A DNA stretch of 64,000 bases from contig JBEKCC010000001.1 of the NCBI GenBank assembly GCA_050015095.1, positions 558,001 to 622,000 of the forward strand, given 5' to 3'. Origin of the DNA: MVRE01 sp015660965. Lineage in GTDB: Archaea; Halobacteriota; Methanomicrobia; Methanomicrobiales; Methanospirillaceae. Positions 1 through 8,706 of this stretch are shown here, in pieces (within the stretch, counting starts at the first letter, position 1; the number at the start of each line of letters is the position of its first letter). The notes below the pieces were generated by a model that was given only the letters and a program-made list of their open reading frames with translations, was not told the DNA's origin and searched no databases. The translations under genes and the position numbers were made by a program.

Positions 1-248
1 AGGTCGGCTTTGCATTGCTCCATCGCACGTAAAAGAGCCTTTTCATATGCTTCACGAGATGGGTACGTTGCAAAGTCAAGAATTGTTACAGGGATATTTT
101 TTGCTCGAGCCCGTTCAATTGCGTATGCTTCAGGGTTGTCAGTGATGAGCATGGCACATATGGCAGGGACTTGCTTGTTCTCTATAGCATCAATTACCGC
201 TTGAAAATTTGATCCCCTGCCTGATGCAAGCACTGCAATCCGTTTCAC
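1..248 (-). CDS. purN: Phosphoribosylglycinamide formyltransferase, 5' part (window edge)
   Basis: Only the N-terminal 82 or so codons are in the window; the gene runs off the left edge. Translation from a GTG at 248 gives VKRIAVLASGRGSNFQAVID, the start typical of PurN (beta strand followed by the GRGSNFQ phosphate-binding loop). The family transfers a formyl group from 10-formyl-THF to GAR in cytosolic purine synthesis. The downstream stretch PEAYAIERARAKNIP also fits the family. No ATG is available nearby, so the GTG start is favoured. The CNNM gene lies upstream on the same strand, 41 bp away. Confidence 0.88.
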   Translation of the reverse strand, partial: MKRIAVLASGRGSNFQAVIDAIENKQVPAICAMLITDNPEAYAIERARAKNIPVTILDFATYPSREAYEKALLRAMEQCKAD

Positions 249-289
249 GAAAATATCACTCTAGAATTAGTGTGATATCTCTTGGTGTA

Positions 290-1561
290 TTAACGCTGTT
301 CATCTGAATTCAGAAGGTGAATGATAACCTTTACTTTCACTATGCGTCTACCACGCATTTGCATAACAACGAGAGTAAACCTTCCAGCATCGATCACCGC
401 TTTTTCACCTGGATGTTGTGGGATGTGTCCGAGGCTGTCGATCAGGAGACCTCCGATTGTCTCGTAAGATTCACCTCTAGGTAAGTTAATGGTTAATTGT
501 TCATTCAGATCTTCAATCCACATCTGGGCGTCTACAACATAGACATCTTCAGAAAGTTTCTGGACGCTGGGTTCCTCCTTATCGTATTCGTCCCTAATTT
601 CACCAACAATTTCCTCAAGTATATCTTCAACGGTGACTAATCCAACAAAACTGCTGTATTCATCGATGACAATTGCTATGTGGACCCGACGAACCTGTAG
701 CTCTTTTAATAGATCGTCAATTTTCATGGTTTCGGGAACAAAGTATGGATCGTACATGATCTCCTTTATTGCCGAATCTTTCCTGCGGGATACCATCGCA
801 GAGAAGACATCCTTTACATTAAGAATTCCGGTGATGTTATCGATTTGTTCGTGATAGACAGGGATTCGCGAAAAACCCGTTTCATTAAAAATCCGGATAG
901 CCTCTTCAAAAGTAGCGGTATCCTCCATGAGTATTGCATCAACCCGAGGGGTCATGATCTCACGGGCTTTCGTATCACCGAATTTGAGGACTGAGTACAG
1001 CATATCTTGTTCTTCTTCTTCTATTGTCCCCTCTTCGGTTCCGACATCAATCCACTCTTTAATCTCCTCTTCGGTTACTGTTGGTTCGGATTGATCCCGA
1101 TACAAAGGTAGTGAATAGCTTACACGGTCAACCACCCAAATAACTGGCGAAAGAATATACGAGAGCCAAAGAATAGGACCGGCAACCGCAAGTGCAAAAC
1201 CATCAGTTGCTCGTGCAGCATATACCTTCGGTCCAATCTCACCAAAAACAAGGAGTACCAAAATAACAAAACCAGTTGCAATTCCAACGCCGATATTACC
1301 GAAAATCTGGATAGCAATCGCAGTTGCTATAGCTGCAGCAGCGATGTTGACGATTGTATTGCCAATGAGAATCGTTGTTAGGAGGTGATTTGGGGATTCC
1401 TTAAGCTTCGAAAGTGCACTAACACCAGGCCTCTTCTCATTAACAAGCGTCCTGACCTTTGCTCGGGTAATCGAGATAAGTGCTACCTCTGAACTTGAAA
1501 AGAAGGCAGAGAGGAAAACGCACAAAATAAAGATGATGATGTTGAGGGGATCAATTATCAT
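290..1561 (-). CDS. CNNM/CorC-HlyC family membrane protein with CBS pair
   Basis: The protein has four hydrophobic segments in its first 170 residues (the first contains LSAFFSSSEVALISI, characteristic of the DUF21/CNNM domain). Two CBS domains follow (about residues 180-300; REIMTPRVDAI and IVIDEYSSFVGLVTVEDILEE are visible), then a C-terminal CorC_HlyC domain with a YETIGGLLID motif. Family members are linked to Mg2+/Co2+ efflux or membrane-associated metal homeostasis, and adenine nucleotides often bind the CBS pair. The frame is open from a TTG at 1633. I prefer the ATG at 1561 because the first transmembrane segment then begins at once, as in homologues. The exact substrate cannot be read from sequence. 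Confidence 0.85.
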   Translation of the reverse strand: MIIDPLNIIIFILCVFLSAFFSSSEVALISITRAKVRTLVNEKRPGVSALSKLKESPNHLLTTILIGNTIVNIAAAAIATAIAIQIFGNIGVGIATGFVILVLLVFGEIGPKVYAARATDGFALAVAGPILWLSYILSPVIWVVDRVSYSLPLYRDQSEPTVTEEEIKEWIDVGTEEGTIEEEEQDMLYSVLKFGDTKAREIMTPRVDAILMEDTATFEEAIRIFNETGFSRIPVYHEQIDNITGILNVKDVFSAMVSRRKDSAIKEIMYDPYFVPETMKIDDLLKELQVRRVHIAIVIDEYSSFVGLVTVEDILEEIVGEIRDEYDKEEPSVQKLSEDVYVVDAQMWIEDLNEQLTINLPRGESYETIGGLLIDSLGHIPQHPGEKAVIDAGRFTLVVMQMRGRRIVKVKVIIHLLNSDEQR

Positions 1562-1657
1562 CGGATCCACACCGAAGAACGGCAGCCATAACGAGAGGTG
1601 TTCATATAGCAGGTAACAATACACATAAGGCAACAGAATTAGATAAAATTAGCGGAT

Positions 1658-2491
1658 TTATTCAAAAAATTGCTTTAAAAACGCCCGTTCAGATGCAAGT
1701 AGAGACACTTTTTCTTGAGATGTCAACGGACCTTGCAAGTTTAAATCTTCAATCTCTAATGTGAGTGCGCCATTATAGCCACAATCTCGCAGCGCTTGTA
1801 GAACAGGTTCAATATCAGGATTGTTATTTAGAGGGAAATGCGGCCGTTTTCCTTCAATCCTACTGACATGGACATTCATGAGACGATGAGAACAAAAGTC
1901 GATATATTTGAACACATCATCAGGATTACCTACCAGTGCGTGCGAAACGTCAAGTGTAAAATATAACCACGGTTCTTCCTCTAGGAGTCTTCGCATCCTT
2001 GTAGGAGTGCAAAGAAGGGAGTTTACAAGAGGCTCCATATTTTCCATGCTAATTTTAATCTTCGTTTTTTTTGCCGCATCACGAAGAACGGTTATATAGC
2101 GATCAAACCGTTCAAAATCTGCTGTAGAAGGCGGACGTTTTGCTGTACGTCTCCCTGGGTGTACAGTTAAAACTTCAGCACCCAATTTTTCGGCTATTCC
2201 AATAGAACGAACCGTATATTCGACTGAGACGCTAGCAACCTTTGGATTGATAGAACATGGATTTAGGTCAAGAATGGGGGCATGTACATTGAAAGAAAGT
2301 ATTTCGGGGTGGGTATTTTTACAGACTTTGACATCATCGATGGGGCAGTTCCGAATCCAGAAATGGGGAGTTTCGAGCCAGAACTCGATACCAGTCAAGC
2401 CTGAAGCACTGACAAATGAGAAGATTTCAGGACACGTGTATTCGTGGAAGAACATTGACGCAACGGCGATGGCTGCCATGGTGATACTCAT
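1658..2491 (-). CDS. Sugar phosphate isomerase/epimerase-like TIM barrel protein (AP endonuclease 2 family fold)
   Basis: This 277-residue protein has the xylose isomerase-like TIM barrel pattern: EFWLETPHFW near the N-terminus, LTVHPGRR, ISMENMEP, TLDVSHAL and NVHVSRIEGKRPHFP, which place metal-binding His, Glu and Asp residues at successive strand ends. The fold is shared by sugar phosphate epimerases and by endonuclease IV (Nfo), so the substrate is uncertain. The frame continues upstream to 2605, but that would overlap the divergent xseA gene; the ATG at 2491 is therefore chosen. Only about 30 bp separate the two divergent starts, so the two promoters must overlap or be leaderless. Confidence 0.75.
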   Translation of the reverse strand: MSITMAAIAVASMFFHEYTCPEIFSFVSASGLTGIEFWLETPHFWIRNCPIDDVKVCKNTHPEILSFNVHAPILDLNPCSINPKVASVSVEYTVRSIGIAEKLGAEVLTVHPGRRTAKRPPSTADFERFDRYITVLRDAAKKTKIKISMENMEPLVNSLLCTPTRMRRLLEEEPWLYFTLDVSHALVGNPDDVFKYIDFCSHRLMNVHVSRIEGKRPHFPLNNNPDIEPVLQALRDCGYNGALTLEIEDLNLQGPLTSQEKVSLLASERAFLKQFFE

Positions 2492-2521
2492 TAATATGCA
2501 CTTTGTGCATAATAGTTGTTG

Positions 2522-3769
2522 ATGGACTGGTTCGGAACCGATGAGAGAGAGGAGAGTAAGAAGAGTACCATCCTCAGAGTCTCTGAAGTTTCGGATATCA
2601 TCCATGACATTTTCGATGACCCTCGTTTACAGGATATTTGGGTTCAAGGCGAGATAACAAACTACAAGCACCACAGTGCCGGTCATCGATATTTCTCACT
2701 TATCGAAATATCGGATAAAATCTCGTGGTCGCTGAAGTGTAAGATGTGGAGATCAAATGCAACGTCACTCACTTTTGAACCACAAAATGGCCATATGGTT
2801 CTTGCATTCGGATCCATCGACCATTATGCACCGTATGGTGAATATAGCCTGATTGTTAAAGAAATTCTCCCGGCAGGCGAAGGTGAGAAACACCTGCTTG
2901 TAGAACGTTGGAGAAAAGAACTTGCTGAGATGGGGTATTTTTCACTGGAACGCAAGCGCCCACTGCCCCGCTTTCCTAATCGTATCGGGGTGGTGACATC
3001 AGAAACAGGTGCAGTATTACAAGACATAATCAATGTTATTAACCGACGATTTCCTTTGGAGATTGTTGTCTCACCAACTGCAGTTCAGGGGGATGATGCC
3101 TACCAGCAGATAGCTACAGCAATCCGGCGCATCGATGGGAAAGTCGATGTAATTATTGTTGCACGTGGTGGAGGAAGTTTTGAAGATCTTTTCCCATTTA
3201 ATCATCCAGAAGTAGTAAAAGCCGTCGCTGCATGTAGGACACCAGTAGTGAGTGCGATAGGACACGAAGTGGATGTAACCCTTTGCGATCTTGTTGCTGA
3301 TGTAAGAGCTCCCACCCCCTCAGCGGCGGCTGAACTTTGCGTGCCTGACCGAGTTTCACTCCGAGAAATATATCAATCACTCAACGCACAATTAAGATCT
3401 ACTATACTTCAGCGTTTGGATCAAACAAAGTGGGACATCATGGATCTTCGTGATCGATTACGACCACGCCGATTTGAGCGAAAGATCCTTGAACAACGGC
3501 AGGAAACTGCAGATATCACTGAGCGGATCAGTAGAGCAATTACCGTTCGCATCGAACATGAACGTTTAAGATTAAACCAGTTGCGAGCAATCCTAGAGAG
3601 CTATAATGCGCTTGCTCTTTTACAACGTGGGTATTGTGTTGCTGAAAAAGATGGTCGGATGATTAAAAAGGTATCTGAAGTCTCACGTGATGAGGTCATA
3701 AATATACGATTTATTGATGGGAAATGTATCGTGCGAGTGGAGGATATAAAACATGAAAGAAACGTATGA
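2522..3769 (+). CDS. xseA: Exodeoxyribonuclease VII large subunit
   Basis: The 415-residue product has the XseA layout: an N-terminal OB-fold (VSEVSDIIHDIFDDPRLQDI through QGEITNYKHHSAGHRYFSL), a central nuclease domain with GVVTSETGAVLQDI, ARGGGSFEDLF and SAIGHEVD, and a helical C-terminal coiled region. RAPTPSAAAEL is also diagnostic. ExoVII degrades single-stranded DNA to acid-insoluble and then short oligonucleotides. The frame extends through TTG TTG at 2516-2521, but the ATG at 2522 is preferred. Its 3' end overlaps xseB by 17 bp, implying translational coupling. The enzyme is common in Bacteria and patchy in Archaea, where several Methanomicrobia carry it. Confidence 0.93.
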   Translation: MDWFGTDEREESKKSTILRVSEVSDIIHDIFDDPRLQDIWVQGEITNYKHHSAGHRYFSLIEISDKISWSLKCKMWRSNATSLTFEPQNGHMVLAFGSIDHYAPYGEYSLIVKEILPAGEGEKHLLVERWRKELAEMGYFSLERKRPLPRFPNRIGVVTSETGAVLQDIINVINRRFPLEIVVSPTAVQGDDAYQQIATAIRRIDGKVDVIIVARGGGSFEDLFPFNHPEVVKAVAACRTPVVSAIGHEVDVTLCDLVADVRAPTPSAAAELCVPDRVSLREIYQSLNAQLRSTILQRLDQTKWDIMDLRDRLRPRRFERKILEQRQETADITERISRAITVRIEHERLRLNQLRAILESYNALALLQRGYCVAEKDGRMIKKVSEVSRDEVINIRFIDGKCIVRVEDIKHERNV

Positions 3770-3938
3770 GGAGAACATTAAGAGATTGAAAGAGATTGTC
3801 GAGAAAATTGAGGATGGGAATACTAGCCTAGAAGAGAGTATCCAGCTTTACGAACAGGGAGCAGCACTTGTTAAACGGTGTGAGAATTTACTGAATAACG
3901 CTGAGCTAAAAATCTCTACACTCAGTCGGGACGAGTAA
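3753..3938 (+). CDS. xseB: Exodeoxyribonuclease VII small subunit
   Basis: This 61-residue, wholly helical protein contains the XseB signature: NIKRLKEIVEKIEDGNTSLEESIQLYEQG followed by a second helix with LLNNAELKI (quoted here in two parts; key residues are the LEES and the C-terminal A-E-L-K-I). It binds the helical tail of XseA to form the multisubunit nuclease. It starts inside the end of xseA (17 bp overlap) and its own 3' end overlaps the convergent DUF371 gene by 17 bp, so this region is very tightly packed. Confidence 0.92.
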   Translation: MKETYEENIKRLKEIVEKIEDGNTSLEESIQLYEQGAALVKRCENLLNNAELKISTLSRDE

Positions 3939-4350
3939 CAACCATTTTCACAAAAAGGGGTCGTCCCATTTTCAAGAGATCGATAAGAGTAGTAGGTAGG
4001 GTCCGTGCGACTTTATCACTACGAATGCCTATTGTCCTTCCACAAACAAAAGCGCTTTTTCTCCATACCAAATCAGTCGGATGATTGAGTTTCATTGCAA
4101 GGCTCCCATTAGACTGCACTTTGACAGAGACATTGTCACAGATTAATGTCGTGGTAAGTAAAGAATCATCTGCGCAGAGCACGTCCTTAAATTTTTGAGA
4201 CAGACCTGCCGCACCTTTATCTGCATAGATACCGATAATGCAATTCCCCTTTTTTGTTAGCACGTTGTCCATCGTGACTTCGAATGTGGTTGGATGGGTC
4301 GCTGAAATGAGCGGGTGCCCATAACACCTAATAATTTCGGTTGCCTCCAT
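3922..4350 (-). CDS. DUF371 family archaeal protein
   Basis: The 142-residue protein begins with an RCYGHPLISATHPTTFEVT stretch and has LTKKGNCIIGI, both hallmark segments of the archaeal DUF371 family, whose function is unknown. The remainder is beta-rich and ends with PLFVKMVVTRP. The ATG at 4350 is the only good start. It is convergent with xseB and overlaps it by 17 bp; it is divergent from the HVO_0476-type gene, with 33 bp between the starts. Confidence 0.8.
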   Translation of the reverse strand: MEATEIIRCYGHPLISATHPTTFEVTMDNVLTKKGNCIIGIYADKGAAGLSQKFKDVLCADDSLLTTTLICDNVSVKVQSNGSLAMKLNHPTDLVWRKSAFVCGRTIGIRSDKVARTLPTTLIDLLKMGRPLFVKMVVTRPD

Positions 4351-4383
4351 GCTTTATTACGTGAGGGTCGCTATTGATAATCA

Positions 4384-4959
4384 ATGTTTATTACGATTTA
4401 TTGTCCTCAATGCGGGGAAGAGTGCAAACATGAAGTCATTGCAGATTCACGTAACAGGATTGTACGCTGCACTATCTGCAACCATATTCAGCACCTTAAA
4501 AAATCAACTGCGCCCAAATCAATAATTATTAAAACGATTATCAGTCGGGAAAACAGTTCAATGGTCTGCGGAATTGAACTTTTACCAGATGACGAATGCT
4601 CTCTCGACGATCATATCGTTGCAGAATGTGGGGACGAATCTGTTGGTGTGGAGGTGACAGGTATCGAAATCGTCAATCGTCGGGTAAACCGGGCGCGAGC
4701 TCGAGATATCACCGTACTCTGGACAAGAGTAATTGAGCAGGTTATTGTCAAAATTTCTGTGCATGACGGTAGGAGAACGATTCCACTTTACAAAGAATGT
4801 GATGGAGAAGATCCATTCATTGTTGGAGAAATCTGCACTGTGCAAGGGAAACGTTTCAAAATTACGCAATTGAAACTACGAGATGGCCCCCTTATGCGAA
4901 AAGAGGGCTGGAAAACAGTTGCTCAGCGTCTAAAAAGGGTTTATGGGTATAGATTATAG
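4384..4959 (+). CDS. HVO_0476 family zinc finger protein
   Basis: This 191-residue archaeal protein opens with a zinc ribbon (CPQCGEECKHEV and, 20 residues later, CTICNH), followed by a basic C-terminal beta domain with VNRRVNRARARDITVLWTR and VYGYRL. This combination matches the HVO_0476 family of conserved archaeal proteins. Its cellular role is not established; nucleic-acid binding is only an inference from the zinc ribbon and the basic charge. Its 3' end overlaps the convergent thioredoxin-like gene by 6 bp. Confidence 0.72.
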   Translation: MFITIYCPQCGEECKHEVIADSRNRIVRCTICNHIQHLKKSTAPKSIIIKTIISRENSSMVCGIELLPDDECSLDDHIVAECGDESVGVEVTGIEIVNRRVNRARARDITVLWTRVIEQVIVKISVHDGRRTIPLYKECDGEDPFIVGEICTVQGKRFKITQLKLRDGPLMRKEGWKTVAQRLKRVYGYRL

Positions 4960-5214
4960 ATACTTTTTTATCGCTTTTTCGAGCTGTTCGCGGTGAACCA
5001 CGCCTTCGAACCGTTCCTTCACTGCACCATCCATTTCAATGATTATTGTGGGAGTAGCTTTTAAGGAATATTGTTTGATATAGTGTGGATTTTTTTTCGC
5101 ATCAATCTCTTCGATTTTTATATGAAGTTCTTGTGATACTTCACGATTAATGGGGCTCTGCTCCATACAACCCATACAACCCGGCTGATAGAAACAGAAA
5201 ACATTCACTACCAT
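4954..5214 (-). CDS. Small thioredoxin-like protein
   Basis: The 86-residue product has a single thioredoxin fold: FYQPGCMGCMEQSP supplies a CxxC redox pair (CMGC, residues 13-16), and KATPTIIIEMDGAV contains the cis-Pro loop. It lacks the extra N-terminal strand and helix of classical thioredoxins, like other archaeal mini-thioredoxin/glutaredoxin proteins. CMGC is unusual compared with CGPC or CPYC and suggests a different redox potential or substrate. It is probably a cytosolic disulfide reductase; the partner is unknown. Confidence 0.75.
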   Translation of the reverse strand: MVVNVFCFYQPGCMGCMEQSPINREVSQELHIKIEEIDAKKNPHYIKQYSLKATPTIIIEMDGAVKERFEGVVHREQLEKAIKKYL

Positions 5215-5265
5215 AGGTATACAAAAGGAATGCAGGGTTAAAAAAAGATGCGGTATTATTCGGCT

Positions 5266-5952
5266 TCAATGTTGGGTGATTGATGCAATTTGTATATCAA
5301 TCTTGGGGTTGGCATAATTCACAACGGCATAATCTGAAGTTTTTTTGATAATTTCCCCAACTCTTATATAACTAGCTTGGGGTGTGGTATTTGTCATATT
5401 CACAGGAGTTTCTGATACCCCCATTGGATATTTATCACCCACTTGAACTTCGGTTAAATTCACTTTACTTTGTTTCAATTGATCAGCAGATAATACTTGG
5501 GCCATTGAATCGTTAAATGGAATTATAATGGTTTTTTGTTCATTTTGTTTCATACCAATAATACCAGAACTGATTGTATTATATTCCACACCTAAAAGGG
5601 CAAAGGAATTTGACCATCCAGTATCAGTGGTATAAACCGGGATAGGGATGACTGCTTTTGTTGTACTTTGATTTGCTTGAAGAACTAGCTGCTTTCCAAA
5701 AAAAATTGTGTATCCCGCTCCAACAACCTTCGCATAGAGTTGCTTGTCGGTTGTTACTAATGGAGTACCATGGTTGTCCCGGATAGTGTAATCGATTGTT
5801 ACACTATCACCAGGTTTTATTGCAGAAAAATAATTTACCCAATTACTACCCATCGACGAAACGACCATAAGAACTACAAACAGTACGCATCCTAGTATTG
5901 CAAGAATTTTGTAAAAATTCTTTGTCGTCTCTTTCTGCTTTTTTTCACCCAT
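5266..5952 (-). CDS. Membrane-anchored FKBP-type peptidyl-prolyl isomerase
   Basis: The 228-residue protein has a basic N-terminus and one transmembrane helix (about residues 14-34, ILAILGCVLFVVLMVVSS), then an extracytoplasmic FKBP-like domain: PGDSVTIDYTIRDNHGTPL, later SGIIGMKQNEQKTIIIPF, which is the usual FKBP strand with a long insert typical of archaeal SlyD-like enzymes. It probably helps fold proteins outside the membrane. Aromatic active-site residues are not well conserved by eye, so catalytic activity is not certain. It is divergent from hsp20. Confidence 0.77.
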   Translation of the reverse strand: MGEKKQKETTKNFYKILAILGCVLFVVLMVVSSMGSNWVNYFSAIKPGDSVTIDYTIRDNHGTPLVTTDKQLYAKVVGAGYTIFFGKQLVLQANQSTTKAVIPIPVYTTDTGWSNSFALLGVEYNTISSGIIGMKQNEQKTIIIPFNDSMAQVLSADQLKQSKVNLTEVQVGDKYPMGVSETPVNMTNTTPQASYIRVGEIIKKTSDYAVVNYANPKIDIQIASITQH

Positions 5953-6069
5953 TGCTACGATCCTCCTTATTAGTTCATCATTGAACTGACATAAACCATT
6001 CCGATTGGAAAAATGAAAATCATACCCTATTTTATCTTCAAATATGTACCATAACCCATATGAGTAATG

Positions 6070-6084
6070 TTTAAATATTATAAA
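6070..6084 (+). promoter_or_regulatory. TATA box candidate for hsp20
   Basis: The sequence TTTAAATATTATAAA lies about 66-80 bp upstream of the hsp20 ATG and is the best archaeal TATA-like element in this divergent region. A start of transcription near 6100-6110 would leave a leader of about 45 nt ending in a GGAGG ribosome binding site (6137-6143). Confidence 0.5.
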
Positions 6085-6150
6085 AACTAACTACAGGTTA
6101 ACCATATCGGTTTTGCCCGAGTGGGATTAACTGGAAAGGAGGGATGATTA

Positions 6151-6624
6151 ATGGAATGGAGACGATATCCGTTTGAATCTATATGGCGGGAAATGGAAGA
6201 CATGAGAGCCGAATTGGAGAATATGTTCCAACACTCATACCCCAGCGGAAAATTGCTTTCACCTGGCGGTGTAGCCGACCGGATGCTCCCTGCAGTCCGT
6301 GGCGAGTTCCGCGTCGATGTCCGCGAACATGATGATGAAGTGTTGGTTGTAGCCGATCTACCTGGTGTAGAGAAAGAAGATGTCTCACTTCAACTCCTTA
6401 ATTCACGAGCATTAGAGGTTTCCTGCGAACGCAAAGGTGAGACGGAGGAAAAATATGAGGGATACTTTATGCGGGAACGCATATATGGCTCTATGAGGCG
6501 TATTGTTGCAATGCCAACTGATGTTACCGAAGATAACTCAAGTGCTACCTTTAAAAACGGTGTGCTCGAAATTCGTCTTAAGAAAGCAAAAATCCAGCCT
6601 AGTAATCGGATACAAATTGAATAA
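6151..6624 (+). CDS. Small heat shock protein, Hsp20/alpha-crystallin family
   Basis: The 157-residue protein contains an alpha-crystallin domain (about residues 48-145) with FRVDVREHDDEVLVVADLPG, the ERIYGSMRRIVAMPTDV dimer-loop region and the closing A-x-x-x-N-G-V-L-E-I-R-L motif, and a short C-terminal tail. The N-terminal arm is rich in aromatic and acidic residues. These ATP-independent chaperones bind unfolding proteins as oligomers. The RBS GGAGG is 8 bp upstream of the ATG, and a TATA-like element precedes it. Confidence 0.93.
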   Translation: MEWRRYPFESIWREMEDMRAELENMFQHSYPSGKLLSPGGVADRMLPAVRGEFRVDVREHDDEVLVVADLPGVEKEDVSLQLLNSRALEVSCERKGETEEKYEGYFMRERIYGSMRRIVAMPTDVTEDNSSATFKNGVLEIRLKKAKIQPSNRIQIE

Positions 6625-6683
6625 ATTTTTACCTACTTTTTTTCAACGATGAATTCAAGTCTTCAGCATCATAAGCTGTATTG

Positions 6684-7469
6684 ATGGACAAAAAAAAGGT
6701 CCGGGACTACATGACCTATGATGTTGCTAGTGTCGACTTAATTGGCACGGTAAAAGATGTCATGGAAAAGATCCAAACAACAAAGCATGATGGATTTCCT
6801 GTACTTTCAAATAATCAGGTCGTTGGATATATAGCCGCACGTGATTTGCTATTTGTCCCATCAGAAACTCCAATTGATAAGGTGATGTCCACCGATCTAA
6901 TCGTTGCAGATCCGGATATGAGCATCTCGGATGCCGCACGTGTTATCTTCCGTTCGGGCATCCAGAAACTCCCCGTAGTGGATGAAAAGAACCACCTTAT
7001 AGGTATTATCTCAAACTCCGATGTAATCCGCTCCCAGATTGAACATGTTTCTCCTGAAAAGGTCTTCAATTTTATAATGACCCTTAAAAAATTGTATGGT
7101 GTTGATCCGACCTTGAATCGGGGCACAGTGCCGATCAGTGACCTTCTTCCGACTCAATCCAAGATTTATGAGGACGAATTAGAAGGGAGGATCTACGAGA
7201 TTAAAAAAGGTCTTGCAGAACCAATTATAGTTGTGAAGCGCCCCAACCTAACCATTCTTGTTGATGGTCACCACCGTGCAGTTGCAGCAAAAAAACTTGG
7301 CATTACTACACTAGATGCTTATATTATAGAAATTTCGCAAGATGTAGAACTAGGTATGGAGAGGACTGCACACGCAATGAATTTGCGAACATTGGACGAT
7401 ATCCAAGTGCTCGATTACGCCCGGCATCCACTTGTTGCCCTTACTCACCGTCTCGCAAAAAAAGGTTAA
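6684..7469 (+). CDS. CBS-domain protein with ParB/SerK-like C-terminal domain
   Basis: Residues about 7-58 and 65-118 form a CBS pair (VRDYMTYDV, IDKVMSTDLIVADP, GIISNSDVIRSQ), a likely adenosyl-ligand sensor. Residues about 150-255 form a ParB/sulfiredoxin-like domain: ISDLLPTQSKIYEDEL, EPIIVVKRPNLTILVDGHHR (DGHHR at 194-198) and VAAKKLGI. ParB-like archaeal enzymes of this type include the ADP-dependent free serine kinase SerK, so a small-molecule kinase regulated by nucleotides is possible; this is inference. The frame includes a TTG at 6681; the adjacent ATG at 6684 is used. Its end overlaps the convergent nucleotidyltransferase gene by 4 bp. Confidence 0.8.
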   Translation: MDKKKVRDYMTYDVASVDLIGTVKDVMEKIQTTKHDGFPVLSNNQVVGYIAARDLLFVPSETPIDKVMSTDLIVADPDMSISDAARVIFRSGIQKLPVVDEKNHLIGIISNSDVIRSQIEHVSPEKVFNFIMTLKKLYGVDPTLNRGTVPISDLLPTQSKIYEDELEGRIYEIKKGLAEPIIVVKRPNLTILVDGHHRAVAAKKLGITTLDAYIIEISQDVELGMERTAHAMNLRTLDDIQVLDYARHPLVALTHRLAKKG

Positions 7470-8644
7470 GATCCTTCATAATGTGCGTCAAATTTTTGGT
7501 TGAGCACATGTTCTTTGACAACACACCCATCTGTAACAACAACTTCTGGCCATAATCGTGTCTTGGAATGGACTACAACGTTGTCTCGCAATACTACACG
7601 AGGTCCGATCACTGTATCGTTTTCAATACTACATCCTTCGCCAATATGAGTGTCATTATCAATAATGCTCCCACTAATTGCTGTATTGGTTCCGACAATA
7701 ACACGGTTATAGAGCGATGATGAAAAGACCTTTGAGTTATTTCTTAAGATACATTTTTCGCCAATACTAGTATACGGCCCGATAAGGACGTTGTCTCCTA
7801 TAGTTGTACCGGCTCCAACGGCTACTGGGCCAATTATTCGTGAATTTTTACCAAGTGTTACAGCATCTCCCAATTCAACGGGTCCCTTTACATGAGAACC
7901 ATGCATTGATAAATCTCCATTTATTGTTGTGGAGGCCATTCCCGCAAGCATCCAACGTTCCGCTTGGCGGAGAGAGTGGGGGCTCCCAACATCTGTCCAA
8001 TTTCCACGTGCAAGCCACCCCTTAAGTGAGAGCCCCTGCTCCATCATGAGTGGAAAAAGATCGCGAGCAAAATCAAATTTTTTTCCTGAGGGAATTGTAT
8101 CAAAAACTAAGGGACTACAAACATACATACCAGTGCTTGCGAGGTTCGAAAAAATTTCTCCGGGTGACGGTTTTTCTTTAAACCTTTTTATTGAATAATT
8201 AACATCGATTTCAGCAATACCATATTCACTTGGATCATCGATACTGATCAACCCAATTGAGACCACTGCCTTTTCTTTTTTATGTGCTCGGTAGAATTCC
8301 AATACATTCAAGTCAGTGACATGATCGCCCCCGACTACAAGGAAGTCCTGACCATCTAGATATTTTTGAGCGTTCTTGACACTCCCCGCGGTTCCAAGTT
8401 TGTTTTTTTCTCGGACATATGTGATGGTTGCACCGAAAAGTGAGCCGTCACCTAATGCTTCTTCAATCGCTGTGCCGAGATAACCAAGGGTAATGACAAT
8501 CTCGCGGAATCCAAGATTAGTTAGGTGTGCAACTAAGTGTTCTATAGATGGACGATTCACAATTGGAATACAAGGTTTCGGTCGTTCGAATGTGAGAGGG
8601 CGTAAGCGGGTGCCTTCACCGCCGCACATTATACACACCTTCAT
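7466..8644 (-). CDS. Sugar-phosphate nucleotidyltransferase with left-handed beta-helix
   Basis: The N-terminal half is a nucleotidyltransferase: GGEGTRLRPLTFERPKPCIP (residues 8-27) is the NTP-binding signature, followed by LGTAGSVKNA and VVGGDHVTDLN. The C-terminal half (about 240-375) is a run of hexapeptide repeats such as IGPVAVGAGTTIGDNVLIGP that form a left-handed beta-helix. This is the architecture of archaeal GlmU-like/ManC-like enzymes that activate glucose-1-P, mannose-1-P or GlcNAc-1-P to NDP-sugars for surface glycans. Length (392 residues) is normal. The substrate cannot be fixed by eye. Confidence 0.86.
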   Translation of the reverse strand: MKVCIMCGGEGTRLRPLTFERPKPCIPIVNRPSIEHLVAHLTNLGFREIVITLGYLGTAIEEALGDGSLFGATITYVREKNKLGTAGSVKNAQKYLDGQDFLVVGGDHVTDLNVLEFYRAHKKEKAVVSIGLISIDDPSEYGIAEIDVNYSIKRFKEKPSPGEIFSNLASTGMYVCSPLVFDTIPSGKKFDFARDLFPLMMEQGLSLKGWLARGNWTDVGSPHSLRQAERWMLAGMASTTINGDLSMHGSHVKGPVELGDAVTLGKNSRIIGPVAVGAGTTIGDNVLIGPYTSIGEKCILRNNSKVFSSSLYNRVIVGTNTAISGSIIDNDTHIGEGCSIENDTVIGPRVVLRDNVVVHSKTRLWPEVVVTDGCVVKEHVLNQKFDAHYEGS

Positions 8645-8706
8645 ACAGAGCTTTTTGTGCTCGATCGTTTTAACTATACTGATAATTAATCCAAACGGGG
8701 ATACCT

